From: Echinicola shivajiensis
GTDB taxonomy: Bacteria > Bacteroidota > Bacteroidia > Cytophagales > Cyclobacteriaceae
Direction: 5' to 3'
Assembly: GCF_018642165.1 (NCBI RefSeq)
Contig: NZ_JAHHZM010000004.1
Span: forward strand, 186,001 to 250,000
Length of the DNA stretch: 64,000 bases
Part shown: one piece after another, positions 17,395 to 26,652 of the stretch
How positions within the stretch are numbered: position 1 is the first letter of the stretch
Layout: every line of letters begins with the position of its first letter
Notes under the pieces: generated by a model
Databases searched by the model: none
Told to the model about the DNA's origin: nothing
The model's input: only the letters and a program-made list of their open reading frames with translations
Program-made: the position numbers and the translations under genes

Positions 17395-18132
17395 ATGGAT
17401 TTTAAATTGGATCATGACAGTCCTGTGCCATTTCATGCACAGATAGAAAAATACCTTAGAGATTTGATTCAGAGGGAAGAGTATATCAATGGTGATCAGT
17501 TTTTGCCTAAGGAAACTGCCATGTCTAAGAGTTTAGGTGTTTCCAGAAACACCATTCGACAAGCTATCAACAAATTGGTTCATGAAGGGGTAATTGAGCG
17601 AAAAAAGGGAGTAGGTTCCAAGGTTGTTCAAAAGAAAATTTCTACCAGACTGGACAATTGGATCAGTTTTACCAAGGAGATGAAGAACAAGGGCATCGAG
17701 GTGGTGGATTATATGATGAAAGTGTCGCTAGAAAATGCAGACAAGGAAGTGAGTAAAGCCCTAGGTGTGGAGGAAGGTAGAGAAGTATGGGTATTGGAAA
17801 AAGTAAGAGGAGACAAAGATGCAAAATACCTTTATTCTGTTTCTTATTTTCATCCTAGGGTGGGGATTACTGGGAAAGAGAATTTCAAAAAGCTTTTGTA
17901 TGAGCTTTTGGAAGAGGAGCATGATGTGGTGGTTGCTGTCTCCAAGGAAAAGTTAAAGGCTATTCTTCCTGATCATAAGACCGCCCAATTGTTGGATTTA
18001 GAGGAGGATTTTCCAGTCTTGAAAAGAGAGAGATTAGTCTGTGACTTGGGAGATCGACCAGTGGAGTACAATATGGTTTATTATCACACAGGCTATTTCT
18101 CTTATGATATTGATATCAAGAGAGAACTTTAA
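17395..18132 (+). CDS. GntR-family transcriptional regulator (HutC/UTRA subfamily)
   Basis: This is a DNA-binding regulator of 245 residues. The N-terminal winged helix (about 8-75) includes PVPFHAQIEKYLRDLI, LPKETAMSKSLGVSRNTIRQ and the wing GVIERKKGVGSKV, typical of GntR. Residues 90-245 match the UTRA ligand-binding domain in order and composition (VLEKVRGDKDAKYLYSVSYF, EHDVVVAVSKEKLKA, PVEYNMVYYHTGYFSYDIDI). UTRA domains usually bind sugars, sugar phosphates or similar small effectors. It lies 178 bp after the glycosidase lipoprotein and may control it. A direct repeat upstream may be its own operator. Confidence 0.88.
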   Translation: MDFKLDHDSPVPFHAQIEKYLRDLIQREEYINGDQFLPKETAMSKSLGVSRNTIRQAINKLVHEGVIERKKGVGSKVVQKKISTRLDNWISFTKEMKNKGIEVVDYMMKVSLENADKEVSKALGVEEGREVWVLEKVRGDKDAKYLYSVSYFHPRVGITGKENFKKLLYELLEEEHDVVVAVSKEKLKAILPDHKTAQLLDLEEDFPVLKRERLVCDLGDRPVEYNMVYYHTGYFSYDIDIKREL

Positions 18133-18211
18133 ATCTAGTTCCAAAGCATTTTTTTAGACTTTGGCTTTTAGATCCAAAAATCTAATTAATAAGAGCAATA
18201 CAATTATAACG

Positions 18212-18257
18212 GGCGTTACGGTTTGCTTTCGCGGACAGGTGGCGCCTTTTTCTTTTT
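18212..18257 (+). terminator. Structured GC-rich terminator-like element after the GntR gene
   Basis: GGCG (18212-18215) can pair with CGCC (18243-18246). Inside it, GTTTGC (18221-18226) pairs with GCGGAC (18231-18236) around a TTTC loop, and the structure is followed by TTTTTCTTTTT. It is a sharp GC-rich island in AT-rich DNA, 80 bp after the gntR stop codon. Terminator is the simplest reading; a small structured RNA is possible. Confidence 0.45.
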
Positions 18258-18392
18258 ATAATCATAATATGGTTTCTGTTACAAACTAGGCCGATTTTTG
18301 TGGAATGTCCTGAAAATAATGGGCTTTGATTAAGAATATTTAATAATAATCTTCTTGACTGAATAAAATTCTTTGCCTAGGTTTGCGGTCTG

Positions 18393-18812
18393 ATGGTAAA
18401 GTTTTTGGTAAGAATTCTTTTATCCCTATGTGTTGTCCTGTCTAGTGGGTATAGTCAACTATATGCACACAAGTACCAGGAAGCGAACACATTTTCCCCT
18501 GCCAGTATCACTGAAGTTTCTGGTATTGGGGTAAAGAATGCCCATGATGTTTTCCTAAAGTCTTTATCATCAGTCTCCCAAAAGGATGGATTCCAGCTCG
18601 ACACCTCTGATTTTGAAGAAGAGGATGATGAAATTAGATTATTTAAGAAGCATGTAGAAAGTAGCAATTATTTTGCTGCCTTGTTTTTTGCGCAGGTTTT
18701 AAAGGACCTGTTTCGCTATATTAATCCTGATCGGGGCTTACATTATCGTAAGCACTTCGCTAATACTGTATCAAATAGATTACACCTAATGATAGAGGTT
18801 TTCAGGATATGA
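18393..18812 (+). CDS. secreted protein of unknown function
   Basis: I do not recognise this 139-residue protein. MVKFLVRILLSLCVVLSSGY followed by SQLYAHKYQ is a good Sec signal peptide, with likely cleavage after the SSGYS or LYA segment. The mature part has an acidic stretch (SDFEEEDDEIRLF) and ends in a basic, amphipathic region. It is the only gene between gntR and the efflux operon and shows no link to either. Small secreted proteins with this layout are common and uncharacterised in Bacteroidetes. Confidence 0.55.
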   Translation: MVKFLVRILLSLCVVLSSGYSQLYAHKYQEANTFSPASITEVSGIGVKNAHDVFLKSLSSVSQKDGFQLDTSDFEEEDDEIRLFKKHVESSNYFAALFFAQVLKDLFRYINPDRGLHYRKHFANTVSNRLHLMIEVFRI

Positions 18813-18879
18813 TACTTTTTTGAAGTAGGAGGCTTGTCTAGTCCTTACTTTCCCAATCCTTATTTAATCACCTATTCTT

Positions 18880-18924
18880 TGTGCAGACTGCCAAGAATAA
18901 AGTGAGCGTGTGTTTGTCTGCACA
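18880..18924. promoter_or_regulatory. 9-bp inverted repeat upstream of the RND efflux operon
   Basis: TGTGCAGAC (18880-18888) is mirrored by GTCTGCACA (18916-18924) with 27 nt between. There is no T run after it, so a terminator is unlikely. It ends 46 bp before the adaptor start codon, where an operator or mRNA leader structure would lie. Function is inferred. Confidence 0.4.
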
Positions 18925-18970
18925 CTTCTAAAATCATCATTATTTCTATTCATTAAAAAAGAAAATTATC

Positions 18971-20056
18971 ATGAAGAGAATTCTCATGCTTATGAGTTTG
19001 GGTGCCCTTTTGTGGCATACAAGCTGTACCACCCACGGAGAAGAAAAACACGAGGAGGAAATTGAGTTCCTGGTCACCAGTCCAGCAAGAATGGACACAA
19101 CCATCACTGAAGAGTATGTTTGCCAAATTCATTCCATTAACCACATCGAGCTGCGGGCACAGGAAAGAGGTTACTTGGAAAAAATATATGTAGATGAGGG
19201 ACAATTTGTGAGAAAGGGGCAGCTTTTGTTCCAAATCATGCCAAAGCTATATGAGGCAGAACTTCAAAAAGCCAAAGCAGAAGTGAGCTTTGCGGAAATA
19301 GAGTACCAAAACACCAAGTCCCTAGCTGATAGGGATGTGGTAGCTCCAAATGAGCTTGCCATGGCCAAGGCAAAATTGGATAAGGCCAAAGCGGAGGAAG
19401 CATTGGCAGAAGTGCACTTACAGTTTACCGAAATCAGAGCTCCTTTTGATGGGATTATTGACCGATTCCATGTGAGATTAGGAAGCTTAGTAGAGGAAGG
19501 CGAATTGTTATCCAATCTTTCCGACAACAGTAAAATGTGGGTCTATTATAACGTTCCGGAGGCAGAGTACCTGGATTACAAATCCAATGTCCAAAGGGAC
19601 AGCCTGATGAAGGTTGATCTATTAATGGCCAACAATAAAATGTTTGAATTCCCTGGAGTGGTAGAGACCATCGAGGCTGATTTTAACCACGAGACAGGAA
19701 ATATCCCGTTCAGAGCTACTTTCCCAAATCCTAAAGGGCTATTGAGACATGGAGAGACCGGCAATATCATTATGGGCGTACCATTGGATAATGCCCTGAT
19801 CATTCCTCAGAAAGCAACTTTTGAGGTGCTGGATAAAAAGTATGTGTATGTGTTAGGTGAGGACAATATCATTAGATCAAAACCTATTACCATAGCTGCT
19901 GAATTACCACATATCTATGCCGTTCAAGATGGTATTGATGTAAATGATAAAATTCTGCTTGAAGGATTGCGCTTAGTTAGAGAGAATGAAGAGATCAAAA
20001 GCAAGTTCGTGGAGCCGGCAACGGCCTTGTCCGAACTGGATTTGTATGCTGAATAA
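18971..20056 (+). CDS. RND efflux periplasmic adaptor (membrane fusion protein) lipoprotein
   Basis: This adaptor links the inner-membrane RND pump to the outer-membrane channel. The 361-residue protein has a signal ending in LLWHTSC (lipid-bearing C19). Next come the first lipoyl half with IELRAQERGYLEKIYVDEGQFVRKG, a helical hairpin (about 85-150, LYEAELQKAKAEVSFAEIEYQ and AKAKLDKAKAEEALAEV), the second lipoyl half (ITEIRAPFDGIIDRF-like segment near 155-170), then beta-barrel and membrane-proximal domains. It is the first gene of a three-gene operon, 25 bp before the pump, and matches the AcrA/MexA type rather than metal adaptors, lacking histidine-rich tails. Confidence 0.92.
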   Translation: MKRILMLMSLGALLWHTSCTTHGEEKHEEEIEFLVTSPARMDTTITEEYVCQIHSINHIELRAQERGYLEKIYVDEGQFVRKGQLLFQIMPKLYEAELQKAKAEVSFAEIEYQNTKSLADRDVVAPNELAMAKAKLDKAKAEEALAEVHLQFTEIRAPFDGIIDRFHVRLGSLVEEGELLSNLSDNSKMWVYYNVPEAEYLDYKSNVQRDSLMKVDLLMANNKMFEFPGVVETIEADFNHETGNIPFRATFPNPKGLLRHGETGNIIMGVPLDNALIIPQKATFEVLDKKYVYVLGEDNIIRSKPITIAAELPHIYAVQDGIDVNDKILLEGLRLVRENEEIKSKFVEPATALSELDLYAE

Positions 20057-20081
20057 TTGAGTGTCCTAAAAAGCAAAAGCA

Positions 20082-23000
20082 ATGTTTAAGAAATTTATAC
20101 ACAGGCCCGTATTTGCCATAGTCATTTCGGTCCTAATCGTTTTTGTGGGGGCGCTGTCGATCAAGCAGCTGCCTATATCACAGTTCCCACAAATTGCGCC
20201 TACATCGGTAAATATCTTTATTGCCTACCCTGGCTCTAGTGCCGATGTATTGGTAAAGTCTACTTTGATTACCCTGGAAAATTCCATCAATGGTGTTCAG
20301 GGGATGCGTTATATGGCAACCGATGCCACTAGTGCTGGTGAAGCCACTTTAAGGGTGATATTTGAACCTGGAACTGACCCTAATCAGGCCGTTATCAGGG
20401 TGAAGACCCGGGTGGACCAGGTGATGCCTTTGCTGCCCGAACTGGTGCAGCGGGAGGGGGTAGTGATTACGCCTATTCAGCCGAGTATGTTGATGTATGT
20501 CAACCTCTACGCTAAGGATAAAAGTTTGGATGAGAAATTCCTGTACAATTATGCCAATGTGAAAATGATCCCTGAGATCAACAGGATCAAGGGGGTTGCA
20601 AAGGCGCAGATCTTAGGTAGCCGTAGATACGCCATGCGTGTTTGGTTAAATCCAGACCGTATGCGTGCATATGATATTTCAGTTGAAGAGGTAATGGAAG
20701 CTTTGCAGGAGCAAAGTATTGTGGGACGTCCTGGTAGACTAGGTAGAAGTTCGGGTATACAGGCCCAATCTCTTGAGTACGTGTTGACTTATAAAGGACG
20801 ATATAATGAGCCTGAGCAATATGAAAATGTAATTATCCGTGCCAATGCAGAAGGTGAAAGTATCCATCTGAAAGATATTGGTAAGGTGGAGCTAGGTAGT
20901 GAGTTCTTTGATATTTACTCCAATTTGGATGGCAAACCTTCAGCAGCGATCGTACTGAAACAAAACTATGGTAGTAATGCCAGTGATGTGATCGAGGAAG
21001 TGAAAAATAAGGTGGAAGAGATGAAAGCCTCTTTCCCTCCTGGAATGGATTATAATATCAGTTATGATGTATCCAAATTTTTGGACGCATCCATTGAGCA
21101 GGTGATTCACACCCTAAGGGATGCCTTTATCCTGGTGGCTTTGGTAGTGTTTATCTTCCTTGGAGATTGGAGATCGACACTGATCCCGATTCTGGCGGTG
21201 CCGGTTTCCTTGATTGGAGCCTTCTTTGTCATCCAGTTCTTCGGACTTTCGATTAACTTGGTGACGCTCTTCGCCCTAGTCCTTGCCATTGGGATTGTGG
21301 TCGATGATGCTATTGTAGTGGTGGAGGCAGTCCATGCAAAAATGGAAGAGATGCCTCATTTGACACCTTATCAAGCGGTGAAAAGGGTATTGGGAGAAAT
21401 CTCCGGAGCCATTATCGCGATTACTATGGTGATGGTTTCAGTGTTCCTGCCAATTTCATTTATGTCAGGTCCTGTGGGTACTTTCTATAGGCAGTTCTCT
21501 ATTACAATGGCCAGTTCCATTGTGATTTCTGCTTTGATCGCACTGACCCTTACACCGGTACTATGTGCCATGTTGCTTAAAAACCATCATGGACATGAAA
21601 AGAAAAGTAACCTGCTTACTAGAGCCCTGGACAGTTTTAACAGCGGATTTGATAAGTTGACAGGAAGGTATGTAGGCTTATTGAAGAGGATTGTAAGCAG
21701 AAGATGGTTGACTTTTGCTATTCTGTTGGCCTTTGGTGCTGGTATAGTTTGGGAAAACCATATTCTACCATCAGGGTTTATCCCAAGTGAAGATCAGGGA
21801 ACCATTTATGCCATTATCCAGACACCTCCAGGTGCTACCTTAGAAAGAACCAATCAGGTAGCGCATAAGCTAATGGAAGTCTGCGAAGAAATTGACGGAG
21901 TAGAGTCTGTATCTTCTTTGGCTGGTTATGAGATCATGACTGAAGGAAGGGGATCCAATGCAGGTACCTGTTTGATCAACCTTAAACCATGGTCTGAAAG
22001 AAAGCATTCAGTAAAAGAGATCATGGAAGAACTGGAAGAAGAGTCCAAAGGGCTTGGAGCCGTTGTGGAATTCTTTGAGCCACCGGCCATTCCAGGTTTC
22101 GGTTCCTCTGGTGGTTTCTCTATGCGACTGTTGGACCAGACTACGGAGACCGATTATCAGGAATTTGATAAGATCAATAAGCAATTTATGGATGATTTGG
22201 GCAAGCGTCCTGAGCTGACAGGTTTGTTTACCTTCTTTGCTGCCAATTATCCTCAGTATGAATTGGAAATTGATAATGAGCTGGCCATGCAGAAAGGGGT
22301 TTCGATTGGTAAGGCCATGGAAAACCTGAATATCCTGATTGGTAGTACTTACGAACAGGGCTTCATTAAATTTGGTCGTTTCTTTAAGGTGTACGTCCAG
22401 TCTGATCCTAAATTCAGAAGGTTGCCATCTGATGTGCTAAACCTTTATGTTAAAAATGATAATGGTGAGATGGTGCCTTACTCAGCCTTTATGAAGCTGA
22501 AGAAAACTCAAGGGCCTAATGAGGTTACTCGTTTCAACATGTATAATTCAGCTGCTATTAGAGGGCTTCCAGCTAAGGGGTATACCACCGCTGATGCCAT
22601 TCAGGCCATTCGGGAAGTAGCGGAACAAACATTGCCTAAGGATTATGATATTGCTTGGGAAGGACTTTCCTATGATGAGTCCAATAGGGGTAATGAAGCA
22701 CTATATGTGTTCCTTGTAGTACTTGTCTTTGTCTACTTTGTTTTGGCTGCCCAGTATGAGAGTTTTATCATTCCATTGGCTGTGGTTACTTCTCTGCCAG
22801 TCGGGGTGTTTGGATCATTCTTACTGTTGAAGTTGATGGGCTTGGATAATGATATATATGCCCAGATTGGTTTGATCATGTTGATTGGCCTTTTGGGTAA
22901 AAATGCCGTGCTGATCGTAGAATTTGCCGTGCAGAAGCGTCAGGAAGGAGCAACAATTCTAAATGCGGCTATTGAAGGTGCCAAGGTGCGCTTCCGTCCA

Positions 23001-23249
23001 ATCTTGATGACTTCATTTGCCTTTATTGCAGGTTTGATCCCATTGGTTATTGCTACTGGAGCAGGTGCGATTGGTAACCGAACTATTGGTGCTTCTGCCT
23101 TGGGAGGTATGTTGTTTGGAACCATTTTCGGGGTAATTATTGTCCCAGGCCTGTATTATATTTTCGGCAAATTGGCTGATGGCCGACAGCTGATACAAGA
23201 TGAAGACGAAGTTCCTTTAACAGAAGAATATAGCCATGAAAATGCTTGA
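20082..23249 (+). CDS. HAE-1 type RND multidrug efflux transporter
   Basis: This is a proton-driven inner-membrane pump of the AcrB/MexB class, 1055 residues as usual. It starts MFKKFIHRPVFAIVISVLIV, the classical TM1. The proton-relay aspartate pair in TM4 is present in LVLAIGIVVDDAIVVVEAVH. The periplasmic porter domains include GSSADVLVKSTLITLENSIN and the later PPGATLERTNQVAHKLMEV, and TM10-12 show LPVGVFGSFLLLKLMG and GLIMLIGLLGKNAVLIVEFA. These hydrophobe/amphiphile signatures separate it from heavy-metal RND proteins. Its last codons overlap the start of the outer-membrane channel gene by 14 bp. Substrates are presumably antibiotics, bile salts or other amphiphiles. Confidence 0.95.
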   Translation: MFKKFIHRPVFAIVISVLIVFVGALSIKQLPISQFPQIAPTSVNIFIAYPGSSADVLVKSTLITLENSINGVQGMRYMATDATSAGEATLRVIFEPGTDPNQAVIRVKTRVDQVMPLLPELVQREGVVITPIQPSMLMYVNLYAKDKSLDEKFLYNYANVKMIPEINRIKGVAKAQILGSRRYAMRVWLNPDRMRAYDISVEEVMEALQEQSIVGRPGRLGRSSGIQAQSLEYVLTYKGRYNEPEQYENVIIRANAEGESIHLKDIGKVELGSEFFDIYSNLDGKPSAAIVLKQNYGSNASDVIEEVKNKVEEMKASFPPGMDYNISYDVSKFLDASIEQVIHTLRDAFILVALVVFIFLGDWRSTLIPILAVPVSLIGAFFVIQFFGLSINLVTLFALVLAIGIVVDDAIVVVEAVHAKMEEMPHLTPYQAVKRVLGEISGAIIAITMVMVSVFLPISFMSGPVGTFYRQFSITMASSIVISALIALTLTPVLCAMLLKNHHGHEKKSNLLTRALDSFNSGFDKLTGRYVGLLKRIVSRRWLTFAILLAFGAGIVWENHILPSGFIPSEDQGTIYAIIQTPPGATLERTNQVAHKLMEVCEEIDGVESVSSLAGYEIMTEGRGSNAGTCLINLKPWSERKHSVKEIMEELEEESKGLGAVVEFFEPPAIPGFGSSGGFSMRLLDQTTETDYQEFDKINKQFMDDLGKRPELTGLFTFFAANYPQYELEIDNELAMQKGVSIGKAMENLNILIGSTYEQGFIKFGRFFKVYVQSDPKFRRLPSDVLNLYVKNDNGEMVPYSAFMKLKKTQGPNEVTRFNMYNSAAIRGLPAKGYTTADAIQAIREVAEQTLPKDYDIAWEGLSYDESNRGNEALYVFLVVLVFVYFVLAAQYESFIIPLAVVTSLPVGVFGSFLLLKLMGLDNDIYAQIGLIMLIGLLGKNAVLIVEFAVQKRQEGATILNAAIEGAKVRFRPILMTSFAFIAGLIPLVIATGAGAIGNRTIGASALGGMLFGTIFGVIIVPGLYYIFGKLADGRQLIQDEDEVPLTEEYSHENA

Positions 23250-24675
23250 TAGAATCATAAAAATAGGCCTTGGGGTGCTTTGCTTGTCCTTAACTGTGTC
23301 AGCATGTAAAACCCCTTCGGTCGTCGAGAGAAAAGTAAACAGAGATATTCCCGGGAGCTTTAATGGCTCCCAGGATACTACGAATACAGCTGAAATTAGC
23401 TGGAAGGATTATTTCACAGATCCCTATTTAAATGCCCTTATAGATACTGCGCTGAGGAACAATCAGGAATTGAATATCTTCATGCAGGAAATAGAGGTAG
23501 CAAGAAATGAGGTAAGGGCCAGAAAAGGGGAATATTTGCCTTTTGTGGATATCAAAGCCGGTGCTGGTACAGAAAAAGTGGGTAGATATACCAGTCAAGG
23601 TGCCAATGATGCGAACACTGAGATCAAACCTGGCAAGGAAATGCCAGATCCTTTATCTGATTATCTGGTTGGGGCTTTTGCAACTTGGGAAGTGGATATT
23701 TGGCATAAACTTAGAAATGCCAAGAAGTCTGCCTTGTCAAGGTACCTGGCCACCGTGGAAGGAAGAAACTTCATGGTAACCAACCTGATTGCGGAATTGG
23801 CTAATTCTTATTATGAATTATTGGCCCTGGATAAGCAGTTGGAAATTGTTAATCAGAATATTGAGATCCAAAGCAATGCTTTGGAGATCGTAAGGCTGCA
23901 AAAAACAGCTGCAAAGGTAACCGAATTGGCTGTCCGTAAATTTGAGGCAGAGGTTTACCATACCAGAAGCTTGCAGTTTGACATTCAGCAAAAGATTATT
24001 GAGACTGAGAATCAGATCAATTTCTTAGTTGGTAGATATCCTCAGCCAGTAAAAAGAAGCAGAACAGAGCTAGGCACCTTGGTACCTGATAATGTTTATG
24101 CTGGTGTACCATCTCAGCTGTTGGAAAATCGTCCAGATATCAAACAGGCCGAACTGGAATTAGCTGCAGCTGATTTGGATGTAAAGGTGGCCAAGGCCAG
24201 GTTCTACCCATCCTTGGGGATTTCGGCAGGAGTAGGTTTTCAAGCCTTCAATCCTTCTCATTTGCTTACCACTCCTGAGTCGCTTATTTATTCCATTGCA
24301 GGTGATCTATCTGCTCCATTGATCAACAGAAATGCGATCAAGGCAGATTATAAAAGTGCCAACGCAAAACAGATTCAGGCTGTTTTCGAATACGAGCAAA
24401 CCGTTTTGAATGCCTATATAGAGGTGGCAAATCAGTTGTCCAAAATAGGTAATCTAGAGAAGAGTTATGGTTTGAAGGCCAAGGAAGTAGAGGCACTTAC
24501 GCAATCTATTGATATTTCCAATGATCTTTTCAGGTCTGCAAGGGCTGATTATATGGAAGTGTTATTGACCCAAAGGGATGCCTTGGAATCCAGGTTTGAT
24601 TTGGTAGAGACACAAATGCATCAATTGAATGCTTTTGTGAAAATGTACCAAGCCTTGGGTGGTGGTTGGAAATAA
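23236..24675 (+). CDS. RND efflux outer-membrane lipoprotein channel (NodT/TolC family)
   Basis: This is the outer-membrane factor of the tripartite pump, 479 residues. The signal GLGVLCLSLTVSAC ends in a lipobox cysteine at about residue 24, as in OprM/NodT-type channels. Two repeated TolC-like halves follow with long helices: NALIDTALRNNQELNIFMQE and VARNEVRARKGEYLP in the first, QLLENRPDIKQAELELAAAD and LDVKVAKARFYPSLG in the second. The RPDIKQAE motif is diagnostic of the family. The start overlaps the end of the pump gene, indicating translational coupling, and a strong terminator follows. Confidence 0.93.
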   Translation: MKMLDRIIKIGLGVLCLSLTVSACKTPSVVERKVNRDIPGSFNGSQDTTNTAEISWKDYFTDPYLNALIDTALRNNQELNIFMQEIEVARNEVRARKGEYLPFVDIKAGAGTEKVGRYTSQGANDANTEIKPGKEMPDPLSDYLVGAFATWEVDIWHKLRNAKKSALSRYLATVEGRNFMVTNLIAELANSYYELLALDKQLEIVNQNIEIQSNALEIVRLQKTAAKVTELAVRKFEAEVYHTRSLQFDIQQKIIETENQINFLVGRYPQPVKRSRTELGTLVPDNVYAGVPSQLLENRPDIKQAELELAAADLDVKVAKARFYPSLGISAGVGFQAFNPSHLLTTPESLIYSIAGDLSAPLINRNAIKADYKSANAKQIQAVFEYEQTVLNAYIEVANQLSKIGNLEKSYGLKAKEVEALTQSIDISNDLFRSARADYMEVLLTQRDALESRFDLVETQMHQLNAFVKMYQALGGGWK

Positions 24676-25148
24676 TTCATTTGTTTCCAGCAAATAAAAG
24701 AGAAATGTAAAAGGTTATATTAATTATAGACTTACTAAATAGGGTGAAATCCTCATGGCTTCTGGCTTTGAGGATTTTTTTATAAGTTGTATAACTTCAA
24801 TTTTACCAATAAAGATTAAAACCTAATTGAAACGATCGTTTTGATTAAAGTATCAATTGCTTCCGTCTTCAGACTTCCGACCACTTGAGCAAAGGGTTTG
24901 TGGTTACTTGTATCATATTGGATAATCATTTTTATAAATTACTTCTTTAATATAAGCCAGTAATAACTCCTGAATATATTAATATTGGGCAGAGGGAATA
25001 AGGAAAGTATTAATGCTTGGGCGGAAGCGGGCTATTATGATCTTATAAAATGCAATAAAATCCATCAGCGTGAAGAGAAATAAAATCTGGACTTCTATCT
25101 TAGCGATTCTAAACCCAATCATCGGAAAACTTAACATTTAGAGATTAG
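24676..25148. other. Intergenic region between efflux operon and symporter
   Basis: It contains the efflux-operon terminator at 24747-24781. The remaining sequence is AT-rich without coding signal or further hairpins and presumably holds the symporter promoter. Confidence 0.5.
24747..24781 (+). terminator. Terminator of the RND efflux operon
   Basis: AAATCCTCA pairs perfectly with TGAGGATTT around a 13-nt loop, followed by a T run on the plus strand, 71 bp after the channel gene. Confidence 0.85.
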
Positions 25149-26336
25149 ATGAAGCGTATTGTCAATAGTTTGTTGTTTAAGGTCTTTATGGCCATTGTGC
25201 TAGGTATTGTTTTTGGCTTGTATATGCCAGAGTGGTTCAATAGGATTTTTGCGACCTTCAATGCTTTTTTTGGACAGTTTTTGAGCTTTTCAATTCCCTT
25301 GATAATCATGGGGTTGATCATGCCTGCAATTTCAGACTTGGGTAGAGAGGCTGGTAAAATGCTCTTGATCACGGCTGCTATTGCCTATGGTTCTACCTTG
25401 TTTTCGGGCTTTATGAGCTTTTTTACTTCCTCTACGATTTTCCCCGCCCTCTTGGAAGAGCATGTCAACTCCGCATCAAGTATAGCAGAAAACGCCAGGG
25501 AATTGAGCCCTTATTTTTCAATAGAAATTCCCCCTGTTATCGAAGTGATGTCCGCTTTGGTATTGGCCTTTGTAATTGGTTTGGGGCTTTCCTATCAGGA
25601 AAAGTCGACCTTGAAGCTGGCGGTAAAAGATTTTGAGACCATCATTATGCAGGTGATTGAGCGAGTGATCGTGCCGCTTTTGCCACTTTTTATTTTGGGA
25701 ATATTTGCCAATATGGCTTACAGTGGGCAGGTCTTCCAAATCCTTTCGGTCTTTATGAATATCATTGGGGTGATCTTCGCCATGCATATCTTTTTGTTGA
25801 TTCTTCAATATATGATCGCAGGCACGATTGTCAAGAAGAATCCCGTTAAACTGTTGGCAACCATGCTTCCAGCTTATTTTACAGCCTTGGGGACGCAGTC
25901 CTCGGCGGCTACCATTCCTGTAACACTTGGACAAGCGGAGAAAAATGGTGTATCCGAAAAAGTGGCGGGTTTTGTGGTTCCTCTCTGCGCTACTATTCAC
26001 TTGTCGGGAAGTATCATGAAGATCACTGCCTGTGCTATGGCTTTAATGATCCTCAATGGGATGCCAATAAATTTCCCAGTTTTTGCCGGTTTTATTTTTA
26101 TGTTGGGTATAGCTATGGTGGCAGCTCCAGGGGTGCCCGGAGGGGCGATTATGGCCGCTATAGGTGTGCTCCAGGCCATGCTGGGTTTTAATGAAGAAAT
26201 GATCGGTTTAATGATCGCTCTTTATATTGCCATGGATAGCTTCGGTACTGCCTGCAATGTTACTGGAGATGGAGCAATAGCCTTGGTAGTGAATAGGATC
26301 GTGAAGAAGGAGGTCTTTGAGGTTAATGCAGCCTAA
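25149..26336 (+). CDS. dicarboxylate/amino acid:cation symporter (DAACS family)
   Basis: This secondary transporter has 395 residues and eight or so hydrophobic segments. The serine-rich re-entrant loop is LGTQSSAATIPVTL (about 254-267). The next conserved block, FVVPLCATIHLSGS, corresponds to the family's FVLPLGATINMDG, and the C-terminal MDSFGTACNVTGDGAIALVV corresponds to the substrate-binding TM8 motif. It resembles the glutamate/dicarboxylate carriers of the GltP/DctA type. Substrate preference (glutamate, aspartate, serine or C4-dicarboxylate) cannot be decided by eye: the usual DG after INM is replaced by LSG. Transcribed alone. Confidence 0.9.
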   Translation: MKRIVNSLLFKVFMAIVLGIVFGLYMPEWFNRIFATFNAFFGQFLSFSIPLIIMGLIMPAISDLGREAGKMLLITAAIAYGSTLFSGFMSFFTSSTIFPALLEEHVNSASSIAENARELSPYFSIEIPPVIEVMSALVLAFVIGLGLSYQEKSTLKLAVKDFETIIMQVIERVIVPLLPLFILGIFANMAYSGQVFQILSVFMNIIGVIFAMHIFLLILQYMIAGTIVKKNPVKLLATMLPAYFTALGTQSSAATIPVTLGQAEKNGVSEKVAGFVVPLCATIHLSGSIMKITACAMALMILNGMPINFPVFAGFIFMLGIAMVAAPGVPGGAIMAAIGVLQAMLGFNEEMIGLMIALYIAMDSFGTACNVTGDGAIALVVNRIVKKEVFEVNAA

Positions 26337-26652
26337 GAATAGAAGCGTTTTCCCTATAAACCAAGTCTGGCAGAGATAGATGTCTCTCTTTATCGATGTT
26401 TAGTTGGGTAAAGCTTTTGGTTTCTGCTATGTTTAATACTTGGGGAAGTTTTGTTTTTCTTGAAAATGTTTCAAGCCTTTGAAGGTGGCTGGAAATTAAA
26501 TGGGAAATCCTACTTGAAAAATTAACTTGTTTAAAAGATTGATAATATAGAATTACTGAATAAAGTAAAATCATCGTGATAAGATGGTTGGGGATTTTTT
26601 AGTGTAGGGATTGCATTGTCAAAACTTAAATAAAAGGATTAGAATTTATGGA
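26337..26652. other. Convergent intergenic region
   Basis: The symporter and the MutS-like gene end facing each other. I see only a weak hairpin-like run (AAAATCATC to GATG and GGGGATTTTTT around 26567-26600), which may be a decayed terminator. There is no coding signal. Confidence 0.4.
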
